64,000 nucleotides of DNA, taken from the NCBI GenBank assembly GCA_018873245.2, contig JAEMBT020000009.1, positions 930,001-994,000 of the forward strand. The letters are read 5' to 3'. Both the position numbers and the translations under genes were made by a program. The notes under the pieces are model-generated. The model did not search any database. It worked only from the letters and a program-made list of their open reading frames with translations, and had not been told where the DNA came from. Every line of letters starts with the position of its first letter. The first letter of the stretch is position 1. The DNA is from Archegozetes longisetosus (lineage: Eukaryota; Arthropoda; Arachnida; Sarcoptiformes; Trhypochthoniidae). Shown piece after piece: positions 1-12,957 of this stretch.

Positions 1-1224
1 TGACGCAAAACTTTGATTTCTGATCAAGATTTATGTCTGATTAATTTCAGTTTGGATATTCCGTTGATCCTCACAAATTCCAGATAAAATTCAAAAATAT
101 TCATAAAAATGTTTACCATTGAGAAGAAGAGCATAAGAAAAATCAGAATCTAAATAAAGCCATAAATTGTATAGGAGCTTGAATAGCTGTCAGCTTTTCT
201 CAACTCTTTACGACTTAAGGTTCATAGAAGTAGTGAATGCCTTCGTATAAGTTATAAATCCAGTAAACCCAGGACTTCAGGTGAGAGTCAATCATCTGAA
301 GCTTTGCCTTAAACCTAGTTTTTCTTTTGTTTTGATGGTATTCATGGAGTTTGATCCGAACAATATATTCACAACAAAGTGTATAATAAAGGTATCTATC
401 ATTCATTGTTAACAGTGAAAGATTTCTATGTTTAAAATTAGATTTTCTTTCCTCTAATATACTACTTGGTGAAGTCAGAAATTGTCGCTTATATTTCAGA
501 CACTTCTTATATCGCATCCGCCTTTTAATGAAAGGTTTCGCTTCAAAACGTATTAAATCGTGTTTTAATAAATTATTTTCTTTCATATCGTGTTAGTATA
601 GGAGTGAACAAAAAGTTGTGTTTTTGTTCAAATATTCATTCGGGAAATGATTTATTGCACGTCAATATATTTTATATTATAAACATTGTTGTCGTATCTT
701 TTATAGATCTTTGATATAATCAGTTCTTCTGTTGTTTTGTGATTTGAAAATTTAAAAATAACTTTTAAAGAGCATTAATCTATAAATTCTGTTTTCATTT
801 ATTCCATTCATAATTAAGGTTTTCTGAAGAATTGTCCAAACATTCTGAACATTATCCGAACATTATCTGAACATTTGTTGAATTAGGAATTTTCAAGCAT
901 GACGTTAAGCAGATTTGAGTGAAAAGAATTAGTTTTAAGGATAAAAAGTCGCATTAATGCTAACGACAAGTAGAGAGGAAGAGAAAAATGAGATGAAAAA
1001 GAAATCCTTAAAATAATTGGAATGTTTTTTATGTGTTGCCGGAATAACAGTTTTAGTTCGCAATTAGAAAAAGTGCACTTAAATGATTACATATAGCTCT
1101 ACAATACTATGAAGTTTGGATTCTAACAGAACTATCGTTAACTATTTTGTGGTCACATAAAATTTACCATTTAATGGCTTGTGGACCCTAAAAAATAATT
1201 CTCTAGTCTAGATATCCAGCAAAA

Positions 1225-1292
1225 GTATCAAGCTAAAACAACGTATCAAGCAAAAAAACATATCAAGCTAAAACAACATATCTAGCTAAACC
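1225..1292. repeat. short tandem repeat, about 17-19 bp, four copies
   Basis: Four imperfect copies of a unit close to TATCAAGCTAAAACAAC follow one another. The last copy has TCTAGCTAAACC. No coding potential. Confidence 0.75.
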
Positions 1293-3314
1293 TTCACTTT
1301 TGTGGTCATTTCAGACATAAGTTATAGACTTCTGGAAACTGCACTTCTTTTTATTTAAAGATCAAGTCTAGTAAAAAGACAAATAAAAAGCCGATATTCA
1401 CTCTATTGAAACGCTTTTTCCCATTGCTCTGTCTTTATTCTCATCTTATTTTCATTAATGAAAGCCTAATCTCTAGCTAGAGATGCAGCGCATTTTCTCT
1501 AATACTTTACAGTAAAGGCTTATTTGTTTAGTAAGTCTTCAAATAATAACTGAATCGAGCTCTTGCTTTAAAAAGCTGATTACCCAAAAAACCAACATTT
1601 ACATCAATTTGAATTTGATTCAGAAAATATTGAATTGATTTGCAAACAATCATAATGTGCTGCCATAACATGAAAAGCCAGTAAATCTTAAATAATTAAT
1701 GTGTTGTTTTAGCGGCAAAACAGTGTTCGGACTCGAAAAGTGATCAATATATAAATCTTAATAATACTGATAACGAGTTTCTTTAACATGATTTAGCCAT
1801 CGAGTCATGCATAAAATGATCGGCAAATGGTTTCTATGAAATGTTTTGTTCCCTTTTAAGTCATATCAATGTTAGGGATGAGAATCTGCTATAAACTAAT
1901 GCTTTTATTTAGTCAGAGAATTTCTCAGAAAACTTAATGATTAATACTTTTCGGGTAGAATATAAAAATATTGATGTGCTGTATGTTAAAAAATAATTTA
2001 TAGAAAGGGCTGAAAAACTAGTAAATTCTCATTAGAAATAAAATTGCATTAATTTTTCAAAAGATAAGTATCTCTTTTAGAAAAGCAATGAATTAATATT
2101 AATAATAAAAGAAATGTTTTGACAATATTATAGGACATATATTTTAAAAGAAATGAATGGATAAAAAGGGGATCCGAGGTATATAACGAAAAGTAGAATG
2201 TCATAGACTTATAGTTATAATTGTATGTTTTAAGGCCTAACTTAATATTATTAGATGTGACAGACCTATTACTATCAGTATTTACCTCACGTCCCAATTA
2301 TATCTTATTCATCGTGCTATTGATTTTTCTAATATATCACGTTCTGGTCATAACTCTTTAAAGAAAGTCCTCTTCCATTCCTTAATAGTAAACAACATTA
2401 TTAACAATAGTTTGGAAAATTTCGTGACTCTCTAAATTAAAAGTTTGCCCTATAATTCGTTTAACATTTCATTTATTTCTCACTTCTGACTTTTTTAGTT
2501 TTCTTATCAAACCAAAAGTTCACAGCATTGAAACAAAACATGCTTTGAGAAAATGAATGCTGAAAATTCAGAATTATTCAGAAAACTATTCATACAAGAA
2601 TAGACTAAAAAAATTGAACCTTAAACTGGTATAAACCGAAGTATTGTAGTGAGTGATGCTTACATTGAAATTAAGTCAAGTTTAGATTATACAAAATAAA
2701 AATGACCTGACCTGAACTTAACATGCAAACAACAGTTATAGAGCGTGATGACAAGCACCAAAACTGAGATGATTGATTTATGAACCAAACGCACATATCG
2801 ATCGATTAAAAGTAAAGTAGAGATTATTTAAAGGATTTTCAAAATTAAAGCTCATATCAATTGAAAGTTATGGAAACTAAATATCACGCAAAAGATTTTG
2901 TTTAAAATATCAACGGATTATTCATTCATCGGATAGATTAAAACTATTTGTATCATAGATCTCAAACACACCCAAAATAATATATCACTAAATGGATGTC
3001 AAAAATTGCATTCAAACAGAAAAATGTTATGTAAAAAGAAAGAGAAAATACAAGTTATGTAGAGATAGAGGAATGAGATAAAGACATATATATATGAAGA
3101 AAGCATAAGGAATAGGGAGTCAAAAGAGAAGGAAAATTCTTATACCAAACCCAATATAGTTTTTCGGATCAGGCCGACAGATATGAAATCCGGAGGAATA
3201 GATCTTATGATGGTATATAACAGGAAAAAAGGGATAAGAATGAAATCCCCTAAATAGAACGAAATAGTTGGATACGAGTAAATTGAATAACGTTTTTGCT
3301 TTTACTTATTTGAT

Positions 3315-3413
3315 TCTGTATGTATTCTATATGTATTCTGTAGATATTCTCTATGTATTCTGTATATACTCTGTATATGTTCTGCATGTATTCTATATGT
3401 ATTCTGTATGTAT
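3315..3413. repeat. 11-bp minisatellite, nine copies
   Basis: Nine head-to-tail copies of an 11-bp unit, consensus TCTGTATGTAT, fill exactly 99 bp with one or two substitutions per copy. Three units make 33 bp, so the array stays open in several frames on both strands. This explains the spurious Tyr/Ile-rich open frames seen here. Confidence 0.9.
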
Positions 3414-4506
3414 TCTTTCGTTTTTCTATGCTTTGATTTTGATTCATATTTCTGCTCCTCATACTCTATGAAACCTTACAGATATTTTTAAATATTTGAT
3501 TGCTATTTGCTGTTGCGTGACATTCAAAACTATCTTTGACAGCATTCAACGAACTGTTGCCTTGGTATAAAGTTTTTGGTAAATCATATCGCGAATGATA
3601 TGTTGAGATTTTGAGCAAATGACATGTTATGTAAATATGAAATGATAACCTATTTGCAAGATTTAGGGACTAAAACGGATTCAAAGTTTGTTATTGGTTA
3701 ATCTTTTCATACCTGTGTCAACTTATGCAGCCAGGATATAGAAAAATTCATTATTTTCATGCTATTAATTATCTTTTTTCAATAATCTTTCCACTGATAC
3801 ATTTAATTAACTCTTTAAAGACTCCAAATATTTTAAATGCATCATCAAATAAAGTGATTGCGTCCACATTTTGAATAATTTGCTCATTATTTACATTGAA
3901 ATAATGAATCATTTATAAATGAGATAGTTACACTGATCAAATTTTCTTATTAATCAAATCCTGTTTGATAAGTTAGACAAATGCAAATTAGACTCAATTT
4001 ATGATTTTCGAGACTTTACTTCTTGAGAAATGCTTACTTTTGACGAATAATTATTTACCAAATTATTTGAAGAGATCTGCAGCATAAATTTTGAATATCT
4101 ATTGATTGATAATTATGATCAAAAGCTGAATTTGACAATACTTGCTAAATGCAGTAAAGCTAAATTTGTTAGATCTATGCCTTGGATAAAAGATAGATAA
4201 ACGTTTTTATCTTAATTATCCTCTGTTTATCTTCAGTCAATACCCAATGCAAACACTGATAAGAGTGTAAAACTCGATTCAACATCATTGGCACGTATTG
4301 AGTACCCAATAAAATGGATTTATCAGAACGAGATAATATCATGTTATATAATGTTCATAATAGAATTTCTCAAAAAACGATACTGAGAAGAAGAGAAATA
4401 AGAAAAAAGTGTGCATCACATTCAAATCTGAGTCTTATTATTGGAGAAGCAGCTGCTGTTAGATATACGCAAATGTAATGCTTCACACCGTTTGGCATTT
4501 CATACT

Positions 4507-4606
4507 ATACCGATCACTATTCGCTATACACTATCTGCTATATACTGATCGCTATTCGCTATACACCATTCGCTATATACTCATCACTATTCGCTATATT
4601 GATCAC
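4507..4606. repeat. degenerate tandem repeat with CGCTATA core
   Basis: Repeats of ATTCGCTATA with CGATCACT or TGATCGCT spacers recur about five times in 100 bp, with a roughly 20-35 bp period. No gene. Confidence 0.65.
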
Positions 4607-5986
4607 CAAATCTATATGTTATGATGAAAAGAGAGAACAATTTTGCATCTACTCTATTCGCGTGTAATACCTTTAGTTCACTAATACAAGAACAAAAATG
4701 CAATACTAAGAGTTAGTTAACATTTTCAGTGTTGTCTGGTCTGAAGCGTCTCCAGTAGAGTAGTATTGGTCTCGTTAGCTGGAGATATAGTTCTCTCATC
4801 TCTCAGTGTTTCATCTCATGAATCATTTATATGATGCATTTTCTAACTGTAAAACAAGAATTACCACATTATTCTTAAGTTGGCAGTGATTTGTGCCTCA
4901 CTTTCTTATCTTCTAGTTTTCTCTCTAGCTGAAAATTTTTTGTTGTTCAATGATTTAAGTCATTTTTGATGCGCATTCTTATTCCTCTCGTCTTTTATAT
5001 TCTCATATTTCTTAAATGGATGTAAAGTTTTTTTATAGTCATTTGTTGTCATTGTTTAGAGCATTAGATTTTATGTCTTTAAATCTAAGACAAGTACTGC
5101 TAAAGATTCTAATTTTGATTCAGTTTTCAAAATCCCTACTTATCGAGAATTGTTCCGAAAAACTTTCAAAATAGTAAAATATTTAGAAATAAGAGCTTAT
5201 TATAATTTCTTCTATTGGAACAATAAATCAATAAAATATTTCTATGAATAAGAATCAAGTTTTGACATGTCTTTAATCACAGTTGAGAGCAAGACTACCA
5301 TTTATATGACAACAATTTTCGATTTTGGTTTCAGTTAGAAAATGCACTCGAGCCAAATCATAGTAAATTTGAGCTCAAATATTTTATAATAAATTAAGAA
5401 TAAGAATTAAGTAATCAATTGTTGAGTTTCTAATCACGAATACATACAAAAGAAATGAACAGATAACAGAAAGGCTATAATTCGGAAAGAAGAAAAGTTG
5501 GTTTCGATTGGATTACATAACATAATATGTTCGAAAGTGTTACCTGTTCGAGCATTCAATCTATGATTGCTTTTATGAGATGTATTGCATTTACAGCTTT
5601 AGAACAATTGAAACCTTAAATCCATAGCTACAACGTTTTTAATACAAAATCAAGACATCAAATCAAATAAAACTTTTCAATTGAACAAAAATTGAATCGA
5701 TAATAAGCTTTGATTTTCAGATCGATATATAGAAGAAGAAGAAGAAATTGATGTCATCTAAATATAGAAATATTTTAGGAAAGAGACGGAAAGTCTAATA
5801 GAGAAGAAAAAGGGATCGAAAGGATGTAAATCTAACGTCCATTCAAAGAAGCAATCAATCAATTCTAGTCAAGCATTTATTGAACACAGTCGAGTTGTAT
5901 CCAATAAATTGTTGCGTTTATGAGATTTTCACGCTATCTTCTATTCCTTATCTATTGTTTCGTTTTCAGCTTGTTTCTAACTTTTA

Positions 5987-5989
<3 letters not shown>

Positions 5990-6027
<38 letters not shown>
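5990..6027. repeat. (ATT)n microsatellite
   Basis: About 12 uninterrupted ATT trinucleotides. Confidence 0.95.
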
Positions 6028-7402
6028 TTGAGTGTTAGTAATAGGTTGACAAAAAAACTCTATTTTGAAGCAAAGCTTTAAAAATAGCAATATGTGTAGC
6101 GCTCATTACCTTTGAGTCCGAAACTTGTCTCTGTTACCTGCTCTAAAAAACTTTACTTTTGTTTCGCAGTATTATTGAGGAACAAATACTTAGTAATAGT
6201 TTATTGACTAATACGACGGTCGAAACGTTACACTTTCTGACTGTTAGCTGAGAACATATCTAAGATTCTATTTCAGTTTTGGGTTACTATAATTGATTGC
6301 AAATATGAAATGTATTGTTCTTGTGTGTAATGAGTGATTTCCTAATTGATTTTTAATTCAACAACTATTAGCTTTCAGTCAAAACTTTTCCTCTCAGTAA
6401 TGAATTATTAGTTTTGATTTCAAACTTGAACTTAATAATTGTGAAAAATATGAACAAATGTATATTTCCTAAAGTCTAGACTAGAAATGAAAATCTATTA
6501 ATAAATATCTAGAATTAGAAATGTTATGTTTATTTAAAAAGATTTCACATTTATATGATTTGACGCAATAGATTCTATCGGAAAACAGCCTAAAAGACTT
6601 AGGCTCAGAATTAAATTTGAAATTTTTCAAATAGCAAGTAAATTCAATTTCTATTTTAGGAGACAAACTAAAATTGAAGTTTTAATAAAATATTGAATAA
6701 TACATAAGTTGCGTAGGATTAAGATAGGAAATAGAGCAAAACAACTGTCTTCAGGACTAAAAAACAACTTAATAATGCATAAAAACAAATTTTGATAGCA
6801 TTTCGATCATCGCGTGAACAACATTCTCGTCATAACTACAGATAAAATAGAAAAAATGAGCTAAAATTTCTTTAGAAACATGACGATTTTAGGGTTGATT
6901 CACTAACATTGAAAGTCCGTAATAAGTCGGTAGTGAAGCGTAAAATAAATAATGTGTAAAAGACTATGCTTATCTATAATTAAGATCTAGATTCACTACT
7001 TAATTATGCAATATTTGATGATATTGATATACTTTTTGCGTTAAAAACAATATTTACTTATTTGGACTGATTGTCAACTGCATAAGTATGTCATACCTTA
7101 TGCCTCATACTTTTATTCATAGCCCTGAGTTATAAACTTGTTATAATTTATTGTAATTTGCTATAATATGGGTGTGCCTCAACTGTGAAAGCAATTAGAC
7201 TGTAAACAAGTTTATCATTCAAATTGTTAAAGACGTTCCCAATAATTGGTTAAACTTGACATTTAAGTTGATAATCAATAACTTGTGTGAATGATTCTTC
7301 AAACAGACTATTTTATTGTTTGAGTATATGACTTGCATTTCAGTTCTAGTACTGTGTTGATTAATATTTGATATACAAATCTTTTATATTCAGTATTTTT
7401 CG

Positions 7403-8131
7403 ATGAACCAAATGAAAATTCATATAAAGAGCTGTGTTTTTATTTTTGTGTTATTATGCCTAAAAAACGAAGTTGTCTTAAGCCAAAGACTTCGTAAAAT
7501 CAATTATATCTCGTTGGTTTCAGTTCCGAATTTGGATGAAGCATATGAGTCAAATACTTATAGTAGAGATGATATTATTTATAATCCAGCGCATCAGCTA
7601 TTCATGTCTGATGATTGGCAAAATGCCGAACGTCTCGACAACTTTCGACATAATAAAGATCTGAGTGCTTTCGATCGTAGTCAATGCAATCAGAAATCAA
7701 GTGCAAAAAAACTATTAAATCGATTGAAAAAAATTGATATCCAACCATCAATCGGTGGTGATTTATATAATTTAGATCAACAATCAGAAGATGATGAAAG
7801 ACTTGATTTGATGAAAGCATACGATCCCAGCAGAGATAATAGTTATTTTGGTTTTGATGATGATGTGAAAAATAATTTTGATGAAAATAATCAATATTTA
7901 GGTAATCATTTTCAAGTGGAATTAGACAGAGAAATGTCGAGTTATAATGAGAATAGAGTGAAGTCTAAAAATGACAAAATCGATAATTTGATTGATAAAT
8001 TGTATGGAAAGAGGGGTCGAATGTCTAAAAATGATTATGCAAATAAGAAACAAGACAACAAATACTTGAGACTTGATAAAACCGTTTTTGAATCTGCTGG
8101 CTATGAAGATATTCTTCCTAGTTCTATTTGA
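7403..8131 (+). CDS. secreted protein, possible peptide precursor (unrecognised)
   Basis: The 242-residue open frame begins at the first ATG; a second Met is at residue 4. Residues 5-27 form a signal peptide: basic start, hydrophobic core VFIFVLLCL, and probable cleavage before QRLRK. The rest is hydrophilic and rich in Asp, Asn, Ser and Tyr, with a single Cys at residue 95, so it is not a disulphide-folded toxin or growth factor. Basic pairs occur at AKKLL, RLKKI and, most notably, KLYGKRGR near residues 199-206, where Gly-Lys-Arg would be a convertase and amidation site giving an amidated ...IDKLY peptide. I do not recognise the family. There is one exon, with an AATAAA about 140 bp after the stop. 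If the Rdl 5' exons are upstream, this gene is nested in an Rdl intron on the same strand. The long open frame in AT-rich DNA and the signal peptide make it likely real; the function is inferred only. Confidence 0.72.
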   Translation: MNQMKIHIKSCVFIFVLLCLKNEVVLSQRLRKINYISLVSVPNLDEAYESNTYSRDDIIYNPAHQLFMSDDWQNAERLDNFRHNKDLSAFDRSQCNQKSSAKKLLNRLKKIDIQPSIGGDLYNLDQQSEDDERLDLMKAYDPSRDNSYFGFDDDVKNNFDENNQYLGNHFQVELDREMSSYNENRVKSKNDKIDNLIDKLYGKRGRMSKNDYANKKQDNKYLRLDKTVFESAGYEDILPSSI

Positions 8132-8268
8132 TTTGTGATAATTGATTTAATCTACGTTTTTTTCGTAATGCATATTATATTTAATTAAAATCAAATTTGT
8201 TGCGAATATTGCTGTAAAGTTTGGATTGAAGTGATTACTAAACAAATAGGTTTATGTAATTAATACGT

Positions 8269-8274
8269 AATAAA
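8269..8274 (+). terminator. polyadenylation signal AATAAA
   Basis: A canonical AATAAA lies 138 bp after the stop of the secreted-protein gene at 7403-8131. It is the first good signal downstream. Assignment is by position only. Confidence 0.45.
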
Positions 8275-10631
8275 AGCTATTTATCATGGAGAACAATTTA
8301 TCACAGAGCATTCATTTCTACAAATGCGACGATAGCATAAATAGATTTGAATTATAATAAACGTAGATGTATAGTATTGAATGTCCTGTCATATAGACTA
8401 CATAATGGCCGAACATATAGAGTGGTGCCATTTGTTCATTATAATTAATGAATTAGAAAAGTAGTTCACTCAACGTTTAAGGAATGCTTTTGTTCGAATC
8501 AATACTGTCTAATAAGTGACTGCTCATCATTGAACCACAGCTGCTATTCTTCCCCTTACTTTTAGACTTTGGGCGTTTAGTTACATACAAAGAGTCTATA
8601 CTTAATGCCATAAAATGATTGAAAGCACGAACTGAAACATAAGACGAGAGAAAGAAATTATTTTTTAATTTAGCAGAATATATCCAAACAATTGGATGCA
8701 GAATTGAGCTTGGACAAACCAAGCTATTCCTGATAACTAATAACCACACGGTTGACCTTTTATTTGAAAAACTTATTTTATTACCTGATTAATCTAAACT
8801 CTTATATGCATAAAGCCTGCGCTAAGAATTATATTTCAGATTTCATTTACCAAAAATTCATTCGAATCAGATTTCACTCGTTAATAACTTTCTCCTCTGC
8901 CTAAAAGTTGAGTCTTAATAAAAAGGCAGACAAATTATTGAGGATAATAATGAGATTCTGAATACTAGCTAATTTATAAATTTATTTTATGATAACGAAC
9001 TACTTATAAATAGATAAAATAAATTTTTAGTGTAAGAATCAAATAAAATCTTATACTCTAATAAAGGTAATTAATTATCATTTTTAGATTACTATTGAGT
9101 AAATATAACAAATGACCAAAAATATTATGAATAAGGCCTTAAACCATTTTATCATTAGTATAATAAGGAAAATATAGTAGTATTAATTGATTTCTATCCA
9201 CATAGTTCTAGGTTTAGGTTCTATTTGAATGTGCCTCAACTTATTACATCGTATTCATTGATAGAAAGAGAAACTATTATATCAGCCCAAAGCAATTTGT
9301 ATGCCTGTATTAACAAACAATCAATGTGCATAATATTCATTTGTTCACTATTTACATACATCTGTATCTTTTTCAGTATTTCTTTTTTCTCCTATTCCTT
9401 TGATTCTTCTGTCCGTTGGGAATTTCTGGCTGTTTCCAACTTTTCCTACAAAACAAATCATCAAATTCTTACAATGAATATCACAAAAACTTATAATAAT
9501 AACTTTAGGTATTCATTCAGTCTCTTCAGGATAGACTAAACCTCTAGCTTTAGTCGAAATATTTTAGACTAAGTAATAGTTTTCCTTATCTCTTGGTATT
9601 ATTTTTAAAAGAAACCTAACCTATTTTGCTATTTTCGATACTGTTTTTGATACTGCTCAAGCACTGAAAGCAAGTCTTAGAAGCTATTTATCCTAATTGT
9701 TTGTCAAACAAGATCTGAAAATTTCAGTCCCTATTCATTCAATGTATTTTAACTTTATTTATTGTCAAATTCTTATCGTTTTCTCGAGTTTTATCCTTTG
9801 ACATTAAACAGAATCCAAACCGAGACTTATCGATAATTGGTTTCCATTATTGATAAAGTATTCGTAATATAGTGTTTTATTCTACAAAAAGTGCAATTTT
9901 TTCTGAGAATGTTTACTTTCATTCTTAAGATATTCCTTAATTATTTACCAGAATCAATACATTTGTAGAGAATCATAGCCTGTTTTTCCTGATTACTCGA
10001 TTACATTAATGTAAAGGCCAGAACACACTGAAACACAAGAATCTGATGCCTAAAAGGCTTACTTTTCTTATATAGATCTATAAATATCAATATAAAGAAG
10101 AAACACAAAAATTATTTAGAGGTTTCTTTTAAAAGGAATAATAAATTTAACTATGCTTCAAGTTAATGGTAAACATCAACTTTTATTTGTTTTACTTTTT
10201 CAGCTAAATTTATGATTAGCTTTAAAATCTAGATAATTATCTGAGAGATCTAGAAAGTTATGTAGATAATTTTAGACAGATATCAATTGAAATCTCAACC
10301 AATTCTTAATATCCAGTTTGTCAGGATCTGAATTTTGATCGTTCATGGGAATAGTCTTTACAAATTTAGATTCGACTGAGAAGTTTCAGTTGTATTTTAT
10401 TTGGTTAGAAAAAAAGAATAATAACAAATGAGTCTTTTGTTTATCCAAGGAATTGACATTGAGAGTAGGTTTATATGTAATTCTCTTATATTTTTCTTTT
10501 CTATTCTCTTAACTGACCAAAAGTTCATCATCTGTAACGCCTGTTTCGCATCACTTGTTTGTGTGTGTCATCAAATGTTAGCAACACAGTCAACAATACC
10601 AATGATGAGAAAGACAGTTAAGAGATGTGTA

Positions 10632-10633
<2 letters not shown>

Positions 10634-10671
<38 letters not shown>
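10634..10671. repeat. (GT)n microsatellite
   Basis: About 19 GT dinucleotides. Produces artefactual Cys-Val and Thr-His open frames. Confidence 0.95.
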
Positions 10672-10672
<1 letters not shown>

Positions 10673-11409
10673 CCGAGCTATATATAAAAGAAATTCGGAT
10701 ATATAGCTTAATACTAGTAGAATAAAAGCTTGATTTTTGAAAGAGAGACAGTGAATAAGTTTCCATTTAGTAAAGCATCGCAAGTAATGACTTCGAGAAG
10801 AAGAGCAAAGTCTGGCTCAAAATGGCATAAGGAGATATTCCAGACGTGAATTTGTTCTTTGCCAATTTTTTCATGTTGCTCATTGAATTTTTTATTCTTT
10901 TCATGTATTATGCAAACTCGACGCTAAAAATGTTCTTCTTATGAAATTTCTGAAAAATGTTATGATATTTAGTTAAACAAAAAGAAATTTCAATACTTTG
11001 AAATAACTTGAGGTTAGAAAAACTATGACTTGGAATCTAGTCCTTAGTTTCAATCGTACGGTTAAAATCCTTAGTAATAATTAAACAGAGCTATAAATAC
11101 ATAGAAATGTTTTACATATTTTTAATGACTTACAATAAGAATGTTAAGTACATAAAAGGTTTTTCAACCAAATCAAAGAAATGCTATTCTCTAAAGTTAT
11201 TCAATGAATTCGATGCACTCATCTAAAGAAATATTTGGTTTGAAATAATTGAATTTCGCTAAACAAACATCAATTTTGATCCTATATATATAAAAGGTAA
11301 TATGAAAGTAGCATTGTAATAATATTTGATAGAAACAAATTCACATTTAACAGATCTGAAAGAGAATGAATGAAAAAAGCATTAACTTCAAAGTGATCTA
11401 ATATTTGGG

Positions 11410-11455
11410 GTCACACACCCCTAATAGGCAAAGTCACACACCCCTAATGGGCAAA
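11410..11455. repeat. 23-bp direct repeat, two copies
   Basis: GTCACACACCCCTAAT followed by (A/G)GGCAAA occurs twice back to back with one substitution. Confidence 0.85.
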
Positions 11456-11598
11456 AGTAGAAGTCATTGTTAGCGCATTTAATACACAGAAATATCATTA
11501 TTGCTACTGATCTTCTGATTATAATTATCTATCTATAAATTTGATTCATCTTTATTTTTTCATAACAATCTCTATTATTATCTTTCCTAATAATAAAG

Positions 11599-11646
11599 GG
11601 TGGGTCAAAGGATGGGTCAAAGGGTGGGTCAAAGGGTGAGTCAAAG
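11599..11646 (+). repeat. 12-bp tandem repeat with GGGTCA cores, four copies
   Basis: Four exact-length copies of GGTGGGTCAAAG with one substitution in copy 2 and one in copy 4. Three copies contain GGGTCA, a nuclear-receptor half-site-like hexamer, spaced 12 bp start to start. A regulatory role is inference; the repeat itself is directly visible. Confidence 0.85.
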
Positions 11647-11882
11647 TTCAAGTGATTGTAAGCCGAAGCATACAATTGATTTGTACAACAAAACTTCTAA
11701 ATAGAATTGATTTGCAAAATGATTAACAGTAGACAAAAAAGGAAAAGGAATACTAAATAAGGAAAAGTTATATAAATTCACTTCTCATATCGCATCTCTA
11801 GAATTGTATATATAATGATAAATGTAATTCTCGTTCGCCTGACATCTTCTCCAAAAGCAACTCTTATTACTTTCGTCTCTCT

Positions 11883-11884
<2 letters not shown>

Positions 11885-11917
<33 letters not shown>
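11885..11917. repeat. (CT)n microsatellite
   Basis: About 16 CT dinucleotides. Confidence 0.95.
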
Positions 11918-11920
<3 letters not shown>

Positions 11921-12874
11921 ACTTTTTCTATTCTATCACTTATTATTTTAATGAAATATATTATCATAACTAATACTAGTTCTATAGAAAACTTGATGAA
12001 AATAATAATGAGGATTTCTCTTCTCTGATACTATTATTGCTTTTCTACTGATAATAATCACAACAATCATGGAGTCAGAAAATCGTTATGAGACAGAGAA
12101 GTTGTTTGTCTTTTACGTAAAATTATTAATTTGAAGTTCTGTTGGAAAAAATGTGGAAAAAACTCGAATAAAACTAGAATAAAACTCGAATAAAACTGAA
12201 ATAAGATCTTTGACTTATTGAACTTTTTGGCAAATAATGTGTTGCTTTAGAAAATTGCTTTCAATAAATTTTGATATTAGTTTTAATGAAAAATTATCCA
12301 AAAATTGTCACATCTATTATTAATAGCAAATTATGATTGATTGAAAAGAGTTACACATAATTGATGATCAACACTGACTACGAGACCGAAAAAATCATTT
12401 CACATCAATGTTACTGCGAATTTCATTTAACTGACCCATCGCTGAAATTGATGAGATTACAGCCTTGGTTTAGTTTGCTAAAGTTTCTGATCAGTACAAT
12501 GATCAGTTGCTTTAGTTGAAGACATTTTCTCACTAAAAATGTTGCGCCAAATTTTTGTGCGATCAAAAGCAAAAAAGATCTGAATTGAGCAGCTGTCAGG
12601 TCTTTCAGCTGCTTTTAAGATTTTTTGTTGCTTTGCTTAACTTATTAATCATTAAACTGTCTTTAGCTATGTAAAGAATTAGCTCAAAACTAATTTCTAA
12701 AAGCTATTTACTATTAAATATTAGCGGATTTATCAAATTGATTTCTAACCTAGTTGAATAGCATTGAAAAACTTGTGCTAACATTGCAGAGCTTACCATT
12801 GATGAAGATGATTGAATTGCAAATTAAAATATGCTTAATATTTTTGAACTAATAAGCTTACTCTATTTTAACAG

Positions 12875-12957
12875 GTTAACAGTAACTGCTGGCTGTCCGA
12901 TGAATTTACAATACTTTCCAATGGATCGTCAACTATGCACTATAGAAATAGAAAGCT
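12875..12957 (+). CDS. Rdl: Rdl exon: Cys-loop
   Basis: 83 bp between acceptor TTAACAG and donor GTAAGT. It encodes [20 protein letters not shown] and on to IEIES, with 13 residues between the two cysteines. It starts at codon position 3 and ends after position 1. The matching exon of the tandem paralogue (37377-37459) has the same length and very similar DNA. Confidence 0.95.

Larger units (their letters stand above)
1..7402. other. AT-rich noncoding stretch
   Basis: I see no convincing gene here on either strand. The longer open frames (for example 215-586 minus and 3250-3471 on both strands) lack recognisable domains or are by-products of tandem repeats. The stretch holds minisatellites at 1225-1292, 3315-3413 and about 4507-4606, and an ATT microsatellite at 5990-6027. 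If the 5' exons of the Rdl gene lie upstream of the window, all of this is intronic. I looked for Rdl upstream-exon motifs ([20 protein letters not shown]) and found none. Confidence 0.6.
8132..12874. other. noncoding, probably Rdl intron or upstream region
   Basis: AT-rich DNA with no supported exon. It contains a GT microsatellite (10634-10671), a two-copy 23-bp repeat (11410-11455), a four-copy 12-bp repeat with GGGTCA cores (11599-11646) and a CT microsatellite (11885-11917). It ends at the acceptor TTAACAG of the first recognised Rdl exon. Confidence 0.6.

Noticed and set aside
215..586. 123-residue minus-strand open frame
   Set aside because: No recognisable domain, low-complexity basic composition, no splice context or homologue motif; probably chance.
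7820..7890. Orcokinin-like NFDE motif in the secreted protein
   Set aside because: Only four residues match, there are no flanking dibasic sites and it is not repeated.
10428..10783. Cys-Val and Thr-His rich open frames on both strands
   Set aside because: Artefact of the GT/CA microsatellite.
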